Position numbers and translations under genes: made by a program. Of a stretch of DNA of 51,546 nucleotides, positions 34,580 through 42,703 are shown piece by piece; positions within the stretch are counted from its first letter, which is position 1; the number at the start of each line of letters is the position of its first letter. The notes under the pieces are model-generated. The model saw only the letters and a list, made by a program, of their open reading frames with translations, did no database searches and had not been told where the DNA came from. This stretch comes from JBCBKL01 sp038521825. Lineage in GTDB: Bacteria > Pseudomonadota > Alphaproteobacteria > Rhodobacterales > Rhodobacteraceae. The stretch is taken from the NCBI GenBank assembly GCA_038521825.1, contig JBCBKL010000024.1:1-51546 (forward strand). The letters run 5' to 3'.

Positions 34580-36751
34580 ATGAAAAAGCATCTCATGTCG
34601 ATGACCTCGGCGTTTGCCCTGGTCGCGGGATCCGCCATGGCCGGAGGTCATGCGGAGAAGAACTTTAACCGTATCGCGTCATTCCCGGTCGTGACAAACA
34701 TGGCCGAGGGCGAAGACACCAGCCGCGAAACATCACCTGAAATCATCGATGTTACCGCAGACGGCATGACTCTGGTTTACACCGACAGCCCGCTTGAGGC
34801 GCTTGGGCGCGTCGACATCACGGATCCCGCAAACCCGGCCCCGTTGGGCAACATCGCGTTGGACGGCGAGCCAACGAGCGTCGTGGTCCTGAACAACTTT
34901 GCGACCGTCGGCGTTAATACTTCCGAAAGCTATACGGAACCCTCGGGATACGTGGCTACATACAACGTGACCAATGGGACCGAGACGGACCGCTGCGCCC
35001 TGCCTGGCCAGCCCGACAGCCTTGCCAAGGCGCCGGATGGCAGCTTTATCTCAATCGCGATCGAGAACGAGCGCGATGAGGATTTGAATGATGGCCTGAT
35101 CCCGCAATTGCCTGCGGGCAGCCTCGTAATGATCGGCATGACACCCGAGGGCCTGTTGAATTGCGACACGCTCGTTGAGGCCGATCTGACGGGTTTGGCA
35201 GATGTGGCGCCCTCCGATCCAGAACCGGAATACGTATCGATCAACGCCTTGGGCGAGACGGTCGTGACGCTGCAGGAAAACAACCACATGATCGTGGTGG
35301 CGCGCGACGGTTCGATCGTCTCCCACTTTTCGGCCGGGGCCGTCGACCTCGAAGGGATCGACGCAACGGATGAACGCGGCGCGATGATCTTTACCGAAAG
35401 CCAGCCCAGTCGTCTGCGTGAACCAGACGCCGTCACCTGGATCGATGATCAGCACTTTGCTACAGCCAACGAAGGCGACTATGAAGGCGGGTCGCGTGGC
35501 TGGACGATCTTCAACAAGGATGGCTCGGTCGTCTACGAAAGTGGCGTTTCGTTCGAACACGCCATGATCCAGATCGGTCATTATCCCGACAAGCGGTCAG
35601 ACAGCAAAGGTGTTGAGCCCGAGAGCGTGACGGCGGCCACCTTTGATGGAACTCCGTTCGTGTTTGTCGGGTCCGAGCGCGGTTCGATCGTTGGTGTTTA
35701 CGACATCACCGATCCGACCAAGCCGGTTCTGAAGCAGATGCTTCCGTCAGGTATTGGGCCAGAGGGCTACGTTACCGTTCCTGATCGCAATCTGCTGGTT
35801 TCAGCCAACGAGGTCGACGGGCTCGAAGACGGCGCAGCGCGCGCGCACGTCATGATCTTCGAATACGCGGAAGGCGATGCGGTCTATCCGCATCTCACCA
35901 GCGCGGGCATGGATGAACTGATCGGCTGGGGCGCGATTTCGGGCATGGCCACGGATGCCGAGGGCATGATCTATGCCGTCAGCGACAGCTTCTACGGCTA
36001 CCAGCCCCGGATCTTTAAGATCGACCCAAGCCAGACACCCGCACAGATCGTTGAGGCCATCGACGTGACACGCGCGGGCCGCCCGGCACAAAAGCTTGAT
36101 ATGGAAGGCATCGTCGTTGATGGTGACGCATTCTGGATCGCATCGGAAGGTCGGACTGACCGCGTCATCCCGCATGCGATCTACAAGGTCGAAGCCGACG
36201 GCAGCATCGACGAAGAGATCGGGCTGCCAGCAAAGTTGATGGCGGTCGAGCGTCGTTTTGGTTTCGAAGGTATCACCAAGGTTGGTGATACGCTTTGGAT
36301 GGCGGTGCAGCGTGAATGGAAGGACGATCCCAAAAACCACGTCAAGCTCGTTGCCTACAACACCGAGACCGAGGAATGGGGTGCGGTGCACTATCCGAAA
36401 GCCGAGCCTGAAAAAGGTTGGGTGGGTTTGTCCGAGATCACAGCCCATGGCGATTATGTCTATATCGTTGAGCGCGACAACCAGCACGGGATCGAAGCGG
36501 TGACGAAAAAGGTCTACCGTGTTCCACTGTCGCAGATGGTCCCGTCAGCTCTTGGTGGTGATCTGCCCGTCGTCGAAAAAGAATTGGTGCGCGATCTGAT
36601 CCCCGATCTGACCTCGACGGGCGGCTTTGTCCTCGACAAGGTCGAAGGGTTGGCCATCACACCTGATGGAACGGCGTGGATTTCGACTGACAACGACGGC
36701 GTCGACGACCATTCTGGCGAGACGATGTTCTTCTCGATCGGGCAGATGTAA
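34580..36751 (+). CDS. Exported phytase-like/esterase-like beta-propeller protein
   Basis: A 723-residue exported protein. Residues 1-24 form a Sec signal peptide ending in SAMAGGHA, followed directly by the start from ATG 34580 behind GGGGAG. The N-terminal half has propeller-like repeats and EPDAVTWIDDQHFATANEGD, typical of choice-of-anchor I domains. The C-terminal half, from about residue 440, fits the phytase-like (PF13449) family with LDMEGIVVDGDAFWIASEGR and VEGLAITPDGTAWISTDNDG. Related proteins act on phosphate esters or sugars outside the cell. A Pho-box-like repeat upstream and a terminator downstream suggest a single-gene unit. Confidence 0.82.
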   Translation: MKKHLMSMTSAFALVAGSAMAGGHAEKNFNRIASFPVVTNMAEGEDTSRETSPEIIDVTADGMTLVYTDSPLEALGRVDITDPANPAPLGNIALDGEPTSVVVLNNFATVGVNTSESYTEPSGYVATYNVTNGTETDRCALPGQPDSLAKAPDGSFISIAIENERDEDLNDGLIPQLPAGSLVMIGMTPEGLLNCDTLVEADLTGLADVAPSDPEPEYVSINALGETVVTLQENNHMIVVARDGSIVSHFSAGAVDLEGIDATDERGAMIFTESQPSRLREPDAVTWIDDQHFATANEGDYEGGSRGWTIFNKDGSVVYESGVSFEHAMIQIGHYPDKRSDSKGVEPESVTAATFDGTPFVFVGSERGSIVGVYDITDPTKPVLKQMLPSGIGPEGYVTVPDRNLLVSANEVDGLEDGAARAHVMIFEYAEGDAVYPHLTSAGMDELIGWGAISGMATDAEGMIYAVSDSFYGYQPRIFKIDPSQTPAQIVEAIDVTRAGRPAQKLDMEGIVVDGDAFWIASEGRTDRVIPHAIYKVEADGSIDEEIGLPAKLMAVERRFGFEGITKVGDTLWMAVQREWKDDPKNHVKLVAYNTETEEWGAVHYPKAEPEKGWVGLSEITAHGDYVYIVERDNQHGIEAVTKKVYRVPLSQMVPSALGGDLPVVEKELVRDLIPDLTSTGGFVLDKVEGLAITPDGTAWISTDNDGVDDHSGETMFFSIGQM

Positions 36752-36758
36752 TCGATTC

Positions 36759-36789
36759 AGCGTCGTCCAATCATGGGCGGCGCTTTTTT
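36759..36789 (+). terminator. Rho-independent terminator after the phytase-like gene
   Basis: A ten-pair stem including two G-U pairs (36759-36768 with 36775-36784) closes a six-base loop and runs into six T residues (36784-36789). It begins 7 bases past the stop of the phytase-like gene. Confidence 0.85.
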
Positions 36790-36867
36790 GTACCTTCGGG
36801 CTGGTCCCGGGCCTATTGTCCGTCGACTTGTTGAACCGAGGGTGCGCCACTGACCGACCTTCATGAT

Positions 36868-37320
36868 ATGATCAACCGCTATGCCCAGCCAGGGCGGGTT
36901 GTGTGGATCGGCCTTCGACCGGCGCGGCGGTCAGCCATGGTTCCGGTCGATGCGGCTTCGATGATGACCGATGGTCTTGATGGTGACCGGTCGCGTGCCG
37001 GAAAGCGTGCCGTGACCCTTGTTCAGTGGGAGTATTTGGCGGCGATCGGCGCCTATCTGGGCCGCGAAGCTGTCATGCCAGAGATCCTGCGCCGCAACCT
37101 GGTCATCTCAGATATCAATCTGGCGTCGCTGAAGGGTCGCGCAATACAGGTTGGGCAAGCCAAGCTGCGCTTGACAGCCGTCTGTGCCCCGTGCAGCCGG
37201 ATGGAAGAGGCACTCGGCCCCGGTGGCTATGCAGCGGTGCGCGGACATGGAGGGTGGTGTGCCGAAGTATTGGAGTCCGGCCCTGTTAGCCTGCACGATC
37301 CCGTGACACCGATTGATTGA
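36868..37320 (+). CDS. MOSC domain-containing protein
   Basis: A protein of 150 residues from the ATG. It has the MOSC features VVWIGLRPARRSAMVPV, DGLDGDRSRAGKRAVTLVQ and a conserved Cys in LTAVCAPCSRMEEALG. MOSC domains are the sulfur-carrying, molybdenum-cofactor-related domains of YiiM-type and sulfurase proteins. The annotated ATG has no ribosome binding site, whereas an in-frame CTG at 36850 has GAGGG 7 bases upstream and would add TDLHD, so a rare CTG start is possible. The next gene, nadD, begins 32 bases after the stop. Confidence 0.82.
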   Translation: MINRYAQPGRVVWIGLRPARRSAMVPVDAASMMTDGLDGDRSRAGKRAVTLVQWEYLAAIGAYLGREAVMPEILRRNLVISDINLASLKGRAIQVGQAKLRLTAVCAPCSRMEEALGPGGYAAVRGHGGWCAEVLESGPVSLHDPVTPID

Positions 37321-37352
37321 CAATCTGGTTCCCGCTCTCTCAATGCAAGACC

Positions 37353-37949
37353 ATGAAGACCGTCTTCCCTTTTGCCCGTGCGGGTCAGACCATCGGCCTT
37401 TTGGGTGGTTCTTTCGATCCGGCACATCCGGGTCACGCGCATATTACGCGCGAGGCGCTGAAACGCTTTGGATTGGGAAGAGTCTGGTGGTTGGTGTCTC
37501 CGGGCAACCCGCTAAAGTCACGGGGTCCGGCCCCGCTAGACGAACGCGTCGCTCGGGCGCGGATGATAATGCGCGACCCGAGGGTGACAGTCACGGATAT
37601 CGAGGGGCATCTTGGCACCCGCTATACCGCCCAAACGCTCGCCGAGCTCAAGGCCCGTTATCCAGGCGTCCGGTTCGTGTGGCTGATGGGTGCCGATAAT
37701 CTGGCCAGCTTCCACCTCTGGCAGGACTGGCAGTGGATCATGGAAAGCGCTCCCGTCGGAGTTCTCGCGCGCCCTGGAATGCGCATTTCCGCACGGATGA
37801 GCAGGGCGGCCCGGCTTTATGCGCACTACCGGATTGGCGGGCGCGCGTCACATCTGCTTGCACGCGCCGAGGCGCCAGCATGGTGTTTCGTGAACGTACC
37901 GATGGTTGCACACTCCTCAACCGCCATTCGTGCTTCCGGGGCGTGGTAG
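37353..37949 (+). CDS. nadD: Nicotinate-nucleotide adenylyltransferase
   Basis: A 198-residue enzyme that makes deamido-NAD from nicotinate mononucleotide and ATP. The nucleotidyl-transferase motif GGSFDPAHPGHAHI, the substrate region GNPLKSRGPAPLDER, LMGADNLASFHLWQDWQ and the C-terminal SSTAIRASG are all those of NadD. The start is taken at the ATG at 37353; a TTG at 37317 overlapping the MOSC stop would add 12 residues. It is unusual only in lying far from the obg/proA-rsfS neighbourhood common for this gene. Confidence 0.93.
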   Translation: MKTVFPFARAGQTIGLLGGSFDPAHPGHAHITREALKRFGLGRVWWLVSPGNPLKSRGPAPLDERVARARMIMRDPRVTVTDIEGHLGTRYTAQTLAELKARYPGVRFVWLMGADNLASFHLWQDWQWIMESAPVGVLARPGMRISARMSRAARLYAHYRIGGRASHLLARAEAPAWCFVNVPMVAHSSTAIRASGAW

Positions 37950-38018
37950 CCAGCAAGCCCAACGGATTGTGAGCATTGGACGGTTGTCTGGAAATCCACC
38001 CTGGGTTTAGATGCCACC

Positions 38019-39509
38019 ATGCTGCCGCGTTTTTCAAGACGGTCATTTTTGGGTTTTGCATTGGGCGGAGCGGCGACAGCCGCTGGAGCCGGCGATCTGT
38101 CGGTTTCGCTGCGCCCCCAGCTGCGACCGGGTGAGCTCTACAAAAAGGCGATCGCCGGGGCCGATGCGATCATTGCGAAGGCGCGTTTGACCGGTCATGT
38201 CTGCTATGCCGTTGCTGATCTCGAGACGGGCGAAATCCGCGAGGGCGGCAATTCCGATCTGGGCACCGCACCTGCCAGCGTGGCGAAGGCGATCACAGCG
38301 CTCTACTCCATCGACGTACTGGGTGCTGAGTATCGTTTTGAGACGCGGGTTTTGGCGCGCGGAACGATCAGCGGCGGGATTCTTGATGGCGATCTGATCC
38401 TTGTGGGCGGCGGCGATCCAACTCTCGATACCGATGATCTGGCCGAACTAGCATCCGCCTTGAAAGACGCCGGCCTGCGAGAGGTTCGGGGCCGTTTTCT
38501 GGTTGCGGATGGTATCAATCCGCGGATCCACTCGATCGACCGTGGCCAGCCTGACCATGTCGGCTACAGCCCCGCCGTTGCGGGCATCGCTCTGAATTTC
38601 AACCGCGTGCATTTCGGCTGGGAACGGCAGGGCAAAGGATATGCGGTCAGCATGGACGCCCGTACCGCGCGGTATAGGCCGGAGGTCAGCGTGGCCCGCA
38701 TGCGGGTCGAAGACAGATCCGCGCCCATCTACACCTACACAAAGGGGCGGGATCGGGACGATTGGACCGTTGCAAAGCGGGCCCTCGGCAGTGGCGGGGC
38801 CCGATGGCTGCCCGTGCGTAACCCGGCGCTTTATGCCGGAGACGTGTTTCAGACCCTTGTCCGGTCACACGGCATCGTTCTGAAGAGGCCGGTCGCGATG
38901 CGCGGGATGCCGGGAGGTGCCGTGGTTGCCACACACCAGAGCGCGCCGCTGATCGAAATCCTGCAGGGTATGTTGCGATATTCCACCAACATCACGGCCG
39001 AGATGGTTGGTCTTGCTGCCAGCCGGAAGCGGCGTGGGTTGGTGTCATCACTCGAAGCATCGGCAAACGAGATGAACCTCTGGGCTGCCCAGAAGCTTGG
39101 CGTTGAAGGCCTTGCGCTTGTCGATCATTCGGGACTGGGAAGTGATAGCCGGATGACAGCGTCTTCCATGGTCCGCGCCTTGGTCCGCGCTCACCAGGAT
39201 GGCGCGCTGCGTCCAATCCTACGCGAGGTTACCATGCGGGACGGGCAGGGCCGGCCCGACAAATCGCACCCGATCAGGGTGCGCGCAAAAACGGGAACAC
39301 TGAACTTTGTTTCAGGCCTTGCGGGATACATGACTCCGGGCAAGGGTCCGGAAATGGCGTTCGCGATTTTTGCTGCGGACGAGGCCATTCGCGCGCGGAT
39401 AAGCAGAGCAGAAAGGGAACGCCCGCCGGGTGCCAGAGGCTGGAACCGGAAGGCACGAGCACTGCAGCAGGCTCTGATAGAAAGGTGGGGAGCAGTATAC
39501 GGTTCGTGA
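38019..39509 (+). CDS. dacB: D-alanyl-D-alanine carboxypeptidase/endopeptidase, PBP4 type (S13)
   Basis: A 496-residue periplasmic peptidoglycan hydrolase. The leader has SRRSFLGFALGGAA, a twin-arginine pattern. The three penicillin-binding motifs are present: SxxK as SVAK (in APASVAKAI), SxN as STN (in YSTNITAEM) and KTG (in RAKTGTLNFVSG). The large insertion between the first two motifs is typical of the S13 family. It probably trims or cleaves cross-links during growth. Tat export of a PBP4 protein is noteworthy but only inferred from the two Arg. Confidence 0.93.
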   Translation: MLPRFSRRSFLGFALGGAATAAGAGDLSVSLRPQLRPGELYKKAIAGADAIIAKARLTGHVCYAVADLETGEIREGGNSDLGTAPASVAKAITALYSIDVLGAEYRFETRVLARGTISGGILDGDLILVGGGDPTLDTDDLAELASALKDAGLREVRGRFLVADGINPRIHSIDRGQPDHVGYSPAVAGIALNFNRVHFGWERQGKGYAVSMDARTARYRPEVSVARMRVEDRSAPIYTYTKGRDRDDWTVAKRALGSGGARWLPVRNPALYAGDVFQTLVRSHGIVLKRPVAMRGMPGGAVVATHQSAPLIEILQGMLRYSTNITAEMVGLAASRKRRGLVSSLEASANEMNLWAAQKLGVEGLALVDHSGLGSDSRMTASSMVRALVRAHQDGALRPILREVTMRDGQGRPDKSHPIRVRAKTGTLNFVSGLAGYMTPGKGPEMAFAIFAADEAIRARISRAERERPPGARGWNRKARALQQALIERWGAVYGS

Positions 39510-39556
39510 CTTGGGCGCGATTTGCGCTAGCTCGCCAGCGAAAGGAGGATCCGAAC

Positions 39557-39958
39557 ATGCGCGCTGTCATTCTCTCAATCATTCTGGCTATCGGGCTTAT
39601 TCGGCCTGCGATCGCCCAGGGCAACGAAATCGAAGGGGTGATTTCAAGCCAGATCGAGGCCTTCAAAGCGGACGATTTCGCAAAAGCATTCTCTTTTGCG
39701 AGCCCGGGCATTCAGGGAATATTCCGAACGCCCGAGAACTTTGGCCGCATGGTCGCCCAAGGGTACCCGATGGTTTGGCGCCCCGCCGAGGTCCAGTATC
39801 TCGACCTCAGCGACCAGGCCGGGAATCTGCGGCAGACCGTTCAGATCACCGACGCGCAAGGACAGGTCTACCTTTTGGCCTATTACATGATCGAGACCCG
39901 TGATGGCTGGAAGATCAATGGCGTGCAGATCCTCCAAGCCCCCGGCGTGGCGGCCTGA
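39557..39958 (+). CDS. DUF4864 family exported protein
   Basis: A 133-residue protein with a Sec signal peptide (residues 1-20, ending in PAIAQ). The mature part has SQIEAFKADDFAKAFSFASP and FGRMVAQGYPMVWRPAEV, typical of DUF4864, a small NTF2-like domain of unknown function. The ATG at 39557 has a very strong ribosome binding site (AAAGGAGG, 39540-39547), which decides the start over the frame open from 39485. It lies 47 bases after dacB and may share its transcript. Confidence 0.85.
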   Translation: MRAVILSIILAIGLIRPAIAQGNEIEGVISSQIEAFKADDFAKAFSFASPGIQGIFRTPENFGRMVAQGYPMVWRPAEVQYLDLSDQAGNLRQTVQITDAQGQVYLLAYYMIETRDGWKINGVQILQAPGVAA

Positions 39959-39972
39959 CAGACGCGCTGTCG

Positions 39973-40254
39973 TTAGCCGATCAGCAAGATATCCGATCCG
40001 CCAGCACTGCGCCGGAGTTCGTGCACATCTGCCAGGTCAGGGTCTTTCGCCCATGCCTCGGCCGATGACTTGTCCGGAAAGCTGAGAAGTGCGGCGACGT
40101 TTGGCGTGTCAGGTGTGCCATCAAGAATTGTGAGTTCACTGCTGGCCGTCTCAACCTTGCCCCCATGTTTCGCCAGTGCCGCGCCAGCGACTTCGCGGTA
40201 TTCCTCAAGTGCTTGAGGGTTGGACACGGTCAGTTTTGCAAATGCATAGATCAT
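39973..40254 (-). CDS. DUF1330 family protein
   Basis: A 93-residue protein of the DUF1330 ferredoxin-like fold family, recognised by MIYAFAKLTVSNPQALEEYRE, the central GKVETAS, and the FPDKSSAEAWAKDPD region. The function of the family is unknown. The start is the ATG at 40254; the longer frame to 40362 reads into the control region. It is divergent from a LysR regulator, which makes it the likely regulatory target. Its stop lies 15 bases from the convergent DUF4864 stop. Confidence 0.85.
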   Translation of the reverse strand: MIYAFAKLTVSNPQALEEYREVAGAALAKHGGKVETASSELTILDGTPDTPNVAALLSFPDKSSAEAWAKDPDLADVHELRRSAGGSDILLIG

Positions 40255-40318
40255 TTTTGTCGTCTCCGATTGTGAGGGTTCGACAATAGGCATTGCCTCA
40301 TCCTGCGGAAACGCGTGC

Positions 40319-40341
40319 ATTTGCATGCATGACATGCGAAT
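40319..40341. promoter_or_regulatory. Dyad in the DUF1330-lysR divergent region, candidate LysR site
   Basis: GCATG (40323-40327) and CATGC (40333-40337) are perfect inverted arms around 5 bases. They extend outward, after one mismatch on each side, to ATT (40319-40321) and AAT (40339-40341). The dyad ends 9 bases before the LysR ATG, fitting autoregulation together with control of the divergent DUF1330 gene. Confidence 0.5.
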
Positions 40342-40349
40342 ACGCTTGT

Positions 40350-41222
40350 ATGGATGTGCCATGGGATGATTTGCGCACCGTCTTGGCGGTTGTTCGCCAC
40401 GGGACTTTGGCCGGTGCTGCGGGCGAACTGGATCTTAATTACACGACGGTGGCGAGGCGGATCCGCCGGGCTGAAGAAGCGCTTGGTCAAACGCTCTTTG
40501 AACGCCTTCCCGAAGGGTATCGCGCCAATGATGCCGCCACGCTGATTGCTGAGCATGCCGCAGAGATGGAGGCCAGCCAGCATGGATTGCTGCGCCGCCT
40601 CCATAGTGTTGCACCAGAGCTTTCCGGCACTTTGACGCTTACCGCACCGCAACTGTTCATCGCGCACTTTCTTGCGCCAATGCTCGATCGGTTCGACCGC
40701 GATTATCCCCAGATCGACCTGAGAATCCGCGCCTCCAACGAAATTCTCGATCTGACGCGGCGCGAGGCCGATCTGGCCATTCGCATCAGCCGTAGTCCGG
40801 GCGACACGCTCAAGGGGCTCCGATTGCTTGAACAGCATACGGCGAGCTTTGCGTCCCGATCTTGGGCGGAACAGATCGCGGTGGATCCCGATGGCATGAT
40901 CGACTGGATCATTTTTGATGGCTACTCGGACGTGCCGAAAGGCATCGACCCCATCTACCCTAACAACCGCGTCAGGTTCAGAATGAATGACATGGTGGCC
41001 ATGTCGGGTGCGGCACAGGCGGGGCTTGGGGTTGTGCGGATGCCGATGTTCCTGGGGCGATCGCTTCCCGGTCTGGAACAGGTTCCGCTGCTGTCGCCTC
41101 AGCCCTATGCCGATGTTTGGATCCTGGCACATCCCGACGTTTGGCCATCGGCGCGCGTCAAGGCCTTCAGCGACGTTCTTGTTTCGTATTGTCGGGCAAG
41201 ACGCGATAACTTCGTCGCCTGA
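40350..41222 (+). CDS. LysR-family transcriptional regulator
   Basis: A 290-residue regulator. The N-terminal winged helix-turn-helix spans about residues 5-62 (WDDLRTVLAVVRHGTLAGAA, LNYTTVARRIRRAEEALG, LFERLPEG), and the rest is the periplasmic-binding-like effector domain (APQLFIAHFLAP, EADLAIRISR). The start is set at ATG 40350, which gives the standard N-terminus; the frame from 40293 would extend through the putative operator. It most likely controls itself and the DUF1330 gene. The effector is unknown. Confidence 0.92.
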   Translation: MDVPWDDLRTVLAVVRHGTLAGAAGELDLNYTTVARRIRRAEEALGQTLFERLPEGYRANDAATLIAEHAAEMEASQHGLLRRLHSVAPELSGTLTLTAPQLFIAHFLAPMLDRFDRDYPQIDLRIRASNEILDLTRREADLAIRISRSPGDTLKGLRLLEQHTASFASRSWAEQIAVDPDGMIDWIIFDGYSDVPKGIDPIYPNNRVRFRMNDMVAMSGAAQAGLGVVRMPMFLGRSLPGLEQVPLLSPQPYADVWILAHPDVWPSARVKAFSDVLVSYCRARRDNFVA

Positions 41223-41263
41223 ATTTTGCGGGGACTGTCGGTCGGCTTGTTTGCAATTGAGAA

Positions 41264-41287
41264 GGCCCGGAGAGGACGCCCCGGGCC
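41264..41287 (-). terminator. Terminator-like hairpin after hsp20
   Basis: GGCCCGG (41264-41270) pairs with CCGGGCC (41281-41287) around a 10-base loop. On the minus strand it follows the hsp20 stop by 13 bases and is followed by TTCTCAATT, a weak T tract. On the plus strand no T run follows, so it mainly serves hsp20. Confidence 0.55.
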
Positions 41288-41300
41288 GACGTTTGAACGA

Positions 41301-41765
41301 TCAGTTGACGGCCTTCGCCTCAACAACGTCCTTTTCGAGGGCTTTCTGGCTCGCGATTTCGATCCGGCGCGGTTTCAGCGCTTCGGGCACTTCGCGGACA
41401 AGATCGATATGCAGCATGCCGTCCACGTGGCTCGCACCTGTCACGACGACATGGTCTGCGAGGTGGAACCGGCGTTCGAAGGCACGAGTGGCAATGCCGC
41501 GGTGAAGGTATTTCTTGCCTTCGTCTTCTGCCTTTTTAGCCGACACGATCAGGGCATTTTCCTTAACCTCTACCGACAGGTCCGCATCCGAAAACCCGGC
41601 AACGGCAACCGAGATACGGTACGTATCATCGTCGGTTTTTTCGATGTTGTATGGTGGGTAGGTCGCCGTGGAGGTGTCGTTGGTAAGAACACGATCCATA
41701 AGGTCAGCGACTTGGTCAAAGCCAACGGTCGCACGATAAAGAGGTGCAAAATCAAAGCTACGCAT
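41301..41765 (-). CDS. Small heat shock protein, Hsp20/IbpA type
   Basis: A 154-residue alpha-crystallin-type chaperone that holds unfolding proteins. PLYRATVGFDQVADLMDRVL is the IbpA-like N-terminus; the crystallin domain covers about residues 38-135 (YPPYNIEKTDDDTYRISVAV, GIATRAFERRFHLADHV). The ending is longer than usual, with no clear IXI motif apart from RRIEIAS. Two adjacent ATG codons (41768 and 41765) are possible; the second has the better distance of 7 bases to AGGA. It is preceded by an RpoH-like promoter and a ROSE-type RNA thermometer, described separately. Confidence 0.93.
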   Translation of the reverse strand: MRSFDFAPLYRATVGFDQVADLMDRVLTNDTSTATYPPYNIEKTDDDTYRISVAVAGFSDADLSVEVKENALIVSAKKAEDEGKKYLHRGIATRAFERRFHLADHVVVTGASHVDGMLHIDLVREVPEALKPRRIEIASQKALEKDVVEAKAVN

Positions 41766-41869
41766 CATGTGATCCTCATGTTTGAGCGATTTCGATCTGG
41801 ACCTTCCATCATCAGACAGGCCCGTTCTTCGTCATGCCGCGGCCCCGGTTGGGCACCGCAACGCTCAAG
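41766..41869 (-). ncRNA. ROSE-type RNA thermometer in the hsp20 leader
   Basis: On the minus strand the leader from the promoter to the ATG is about 100 bases. Its last hairpin (41772-41790) has the arms AUC-G-CUCA and UGAGGAU around the loop AACA: seven pairs with one bulged G. The 5' arm contains UCGCU, which fits the conserved U(U/C)GCU of ROSE elements, and it pairs with the AGGA ribosome binding site exactly as in that family. A GC-rich stem upstream (around 41835-41860) is also consistent. Melting at heat-shock temperature would free the binding site. Confidence 0.72.
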
Positions 41870-41898
41870 ATGTGGGGATGAATTTTCGGCGGTTCAAG
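41870..41898 (-). promoter_or_regulatory. RpoH (sigma-32)-like promoter of hsp20
   Basis: On the minus strand CTTGAA (41898-41893) is followed after 15 bases by CCCCACAT (41877-41870), close to the sigma-32 consensus of CTTGAA and CCCCATNT. It overlaps the end of the upstream protease gene by 2 bases and lies about 105 bases before the hsp20 ATG, giving a leader of ROSE length. Confidence 0.65.
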
Positions 41899-42703
41899 AG
41901 CCTGGGCGGACGAACTTGGCGCCGGTGTTGCGCTTGCCTGAACCAACCTGGATCCGGCGTACCTGCGCCTTGGGTGGCGCCACACCGATCCGCAGTTCGC
42001 GACGCAACTCCGCCACCCGATCGGTCAGACGCATTCCGACCGATCGGTTGATCGAATTCCCTTCGGACGAGCCTGAGATTACCGAAATGATCTGTCCCCG
42101 CCCGTTGAGATGCGAAAAGACCGGCGAACCCGAAGAACCGAATGTAACGTCGCAGTCAAAGACAAGAACGTCACCACGAACCGCGTTCAGCTGACATTCG
42201 TCCTGACGGGATTGGACGTTGGCTCGACCCCGCCCGTACGATACGACGCTGACGGGCCCGGGTTCGATCCGCTCCTGATGAAGGCGGAACGGCGCGACCT
42301 CATGGCTTGGGATCGGCTGATCAAGTCGGATTAACCCGACATCATAGGTGATATTGCGCTGATTCAGCGGTCCGACCGGATTAAAGTTGGGATGCGCCAC
42401 AAACGCCGCTGCCTTCTGGGTGCGATACGTCTGGCCATTGCGCAGGCCTGCGCGAAAGAGCACCTCTTCAGGCCTAAAAAGCTCCTTTGTACCGTCCTTG
42501 TAGAGACAATGCGCGGCGGTCAGCACAAGATCCGGGGCGATCAGCGTTCCCGAGCAGATCGCGTTTCGGCCAAGATCGATGCGCCCGACCGCCCGCCAAG
42601 GCCATGCCTCGTTATCGCTTTCGAGACGGCGTAGATCGGTTGTTTCGGCGCTGGCTGACGCAGCCAGCCAAACAGCAATAGCAGCACTGAATATCCTTTT
42701 CAT
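41894..42703 (-). CDS. Exported trypsin-like serine protease (second of a tandem pair)
   Basis: A 269-residue exported protease of the S1/V8-like group. Residues 1-19 form a signal peptide ending in SASAE. The triad is His in LTAAHCLY, Asp in ITYDVGLIRLD and Ser in TFGSSGSPVF. Cysteine pairs flank the active His. The protein ends NTGAKFVRPGS, a tail also found in the neighbouring paralogue. The ATG overlaps the stop of the upstream protease gene by 4 bases, so the two are co-translated. Physiological targets are unknown; a periplasmic role is inferred. Confidence 0.9.
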   Translation of the reverse strand: MKRIFSAAIAVWLAASASAETTDLRRLESDNEAWPWRAVGRIDLGRNAICSGTLIAPDLVLTAAHCLYKDGTKELFRPEEVLFRAGLRNGQTYRTQKAAAFVAHPNFNPVGPLNQRNITYDVGLIRLDQPIPSHEVAPFRLHQERIEPGPVSVVSYGRGRANVQSRQDECQLNAVRGDVLVFDCDVTFGSSGSPVFSHLNGRGQIISVISGSSEGNSINRSVGMRLTDRVAELRRELRIGVAPPKAQVRRIQVGSGKRNTGAKFVRPGS

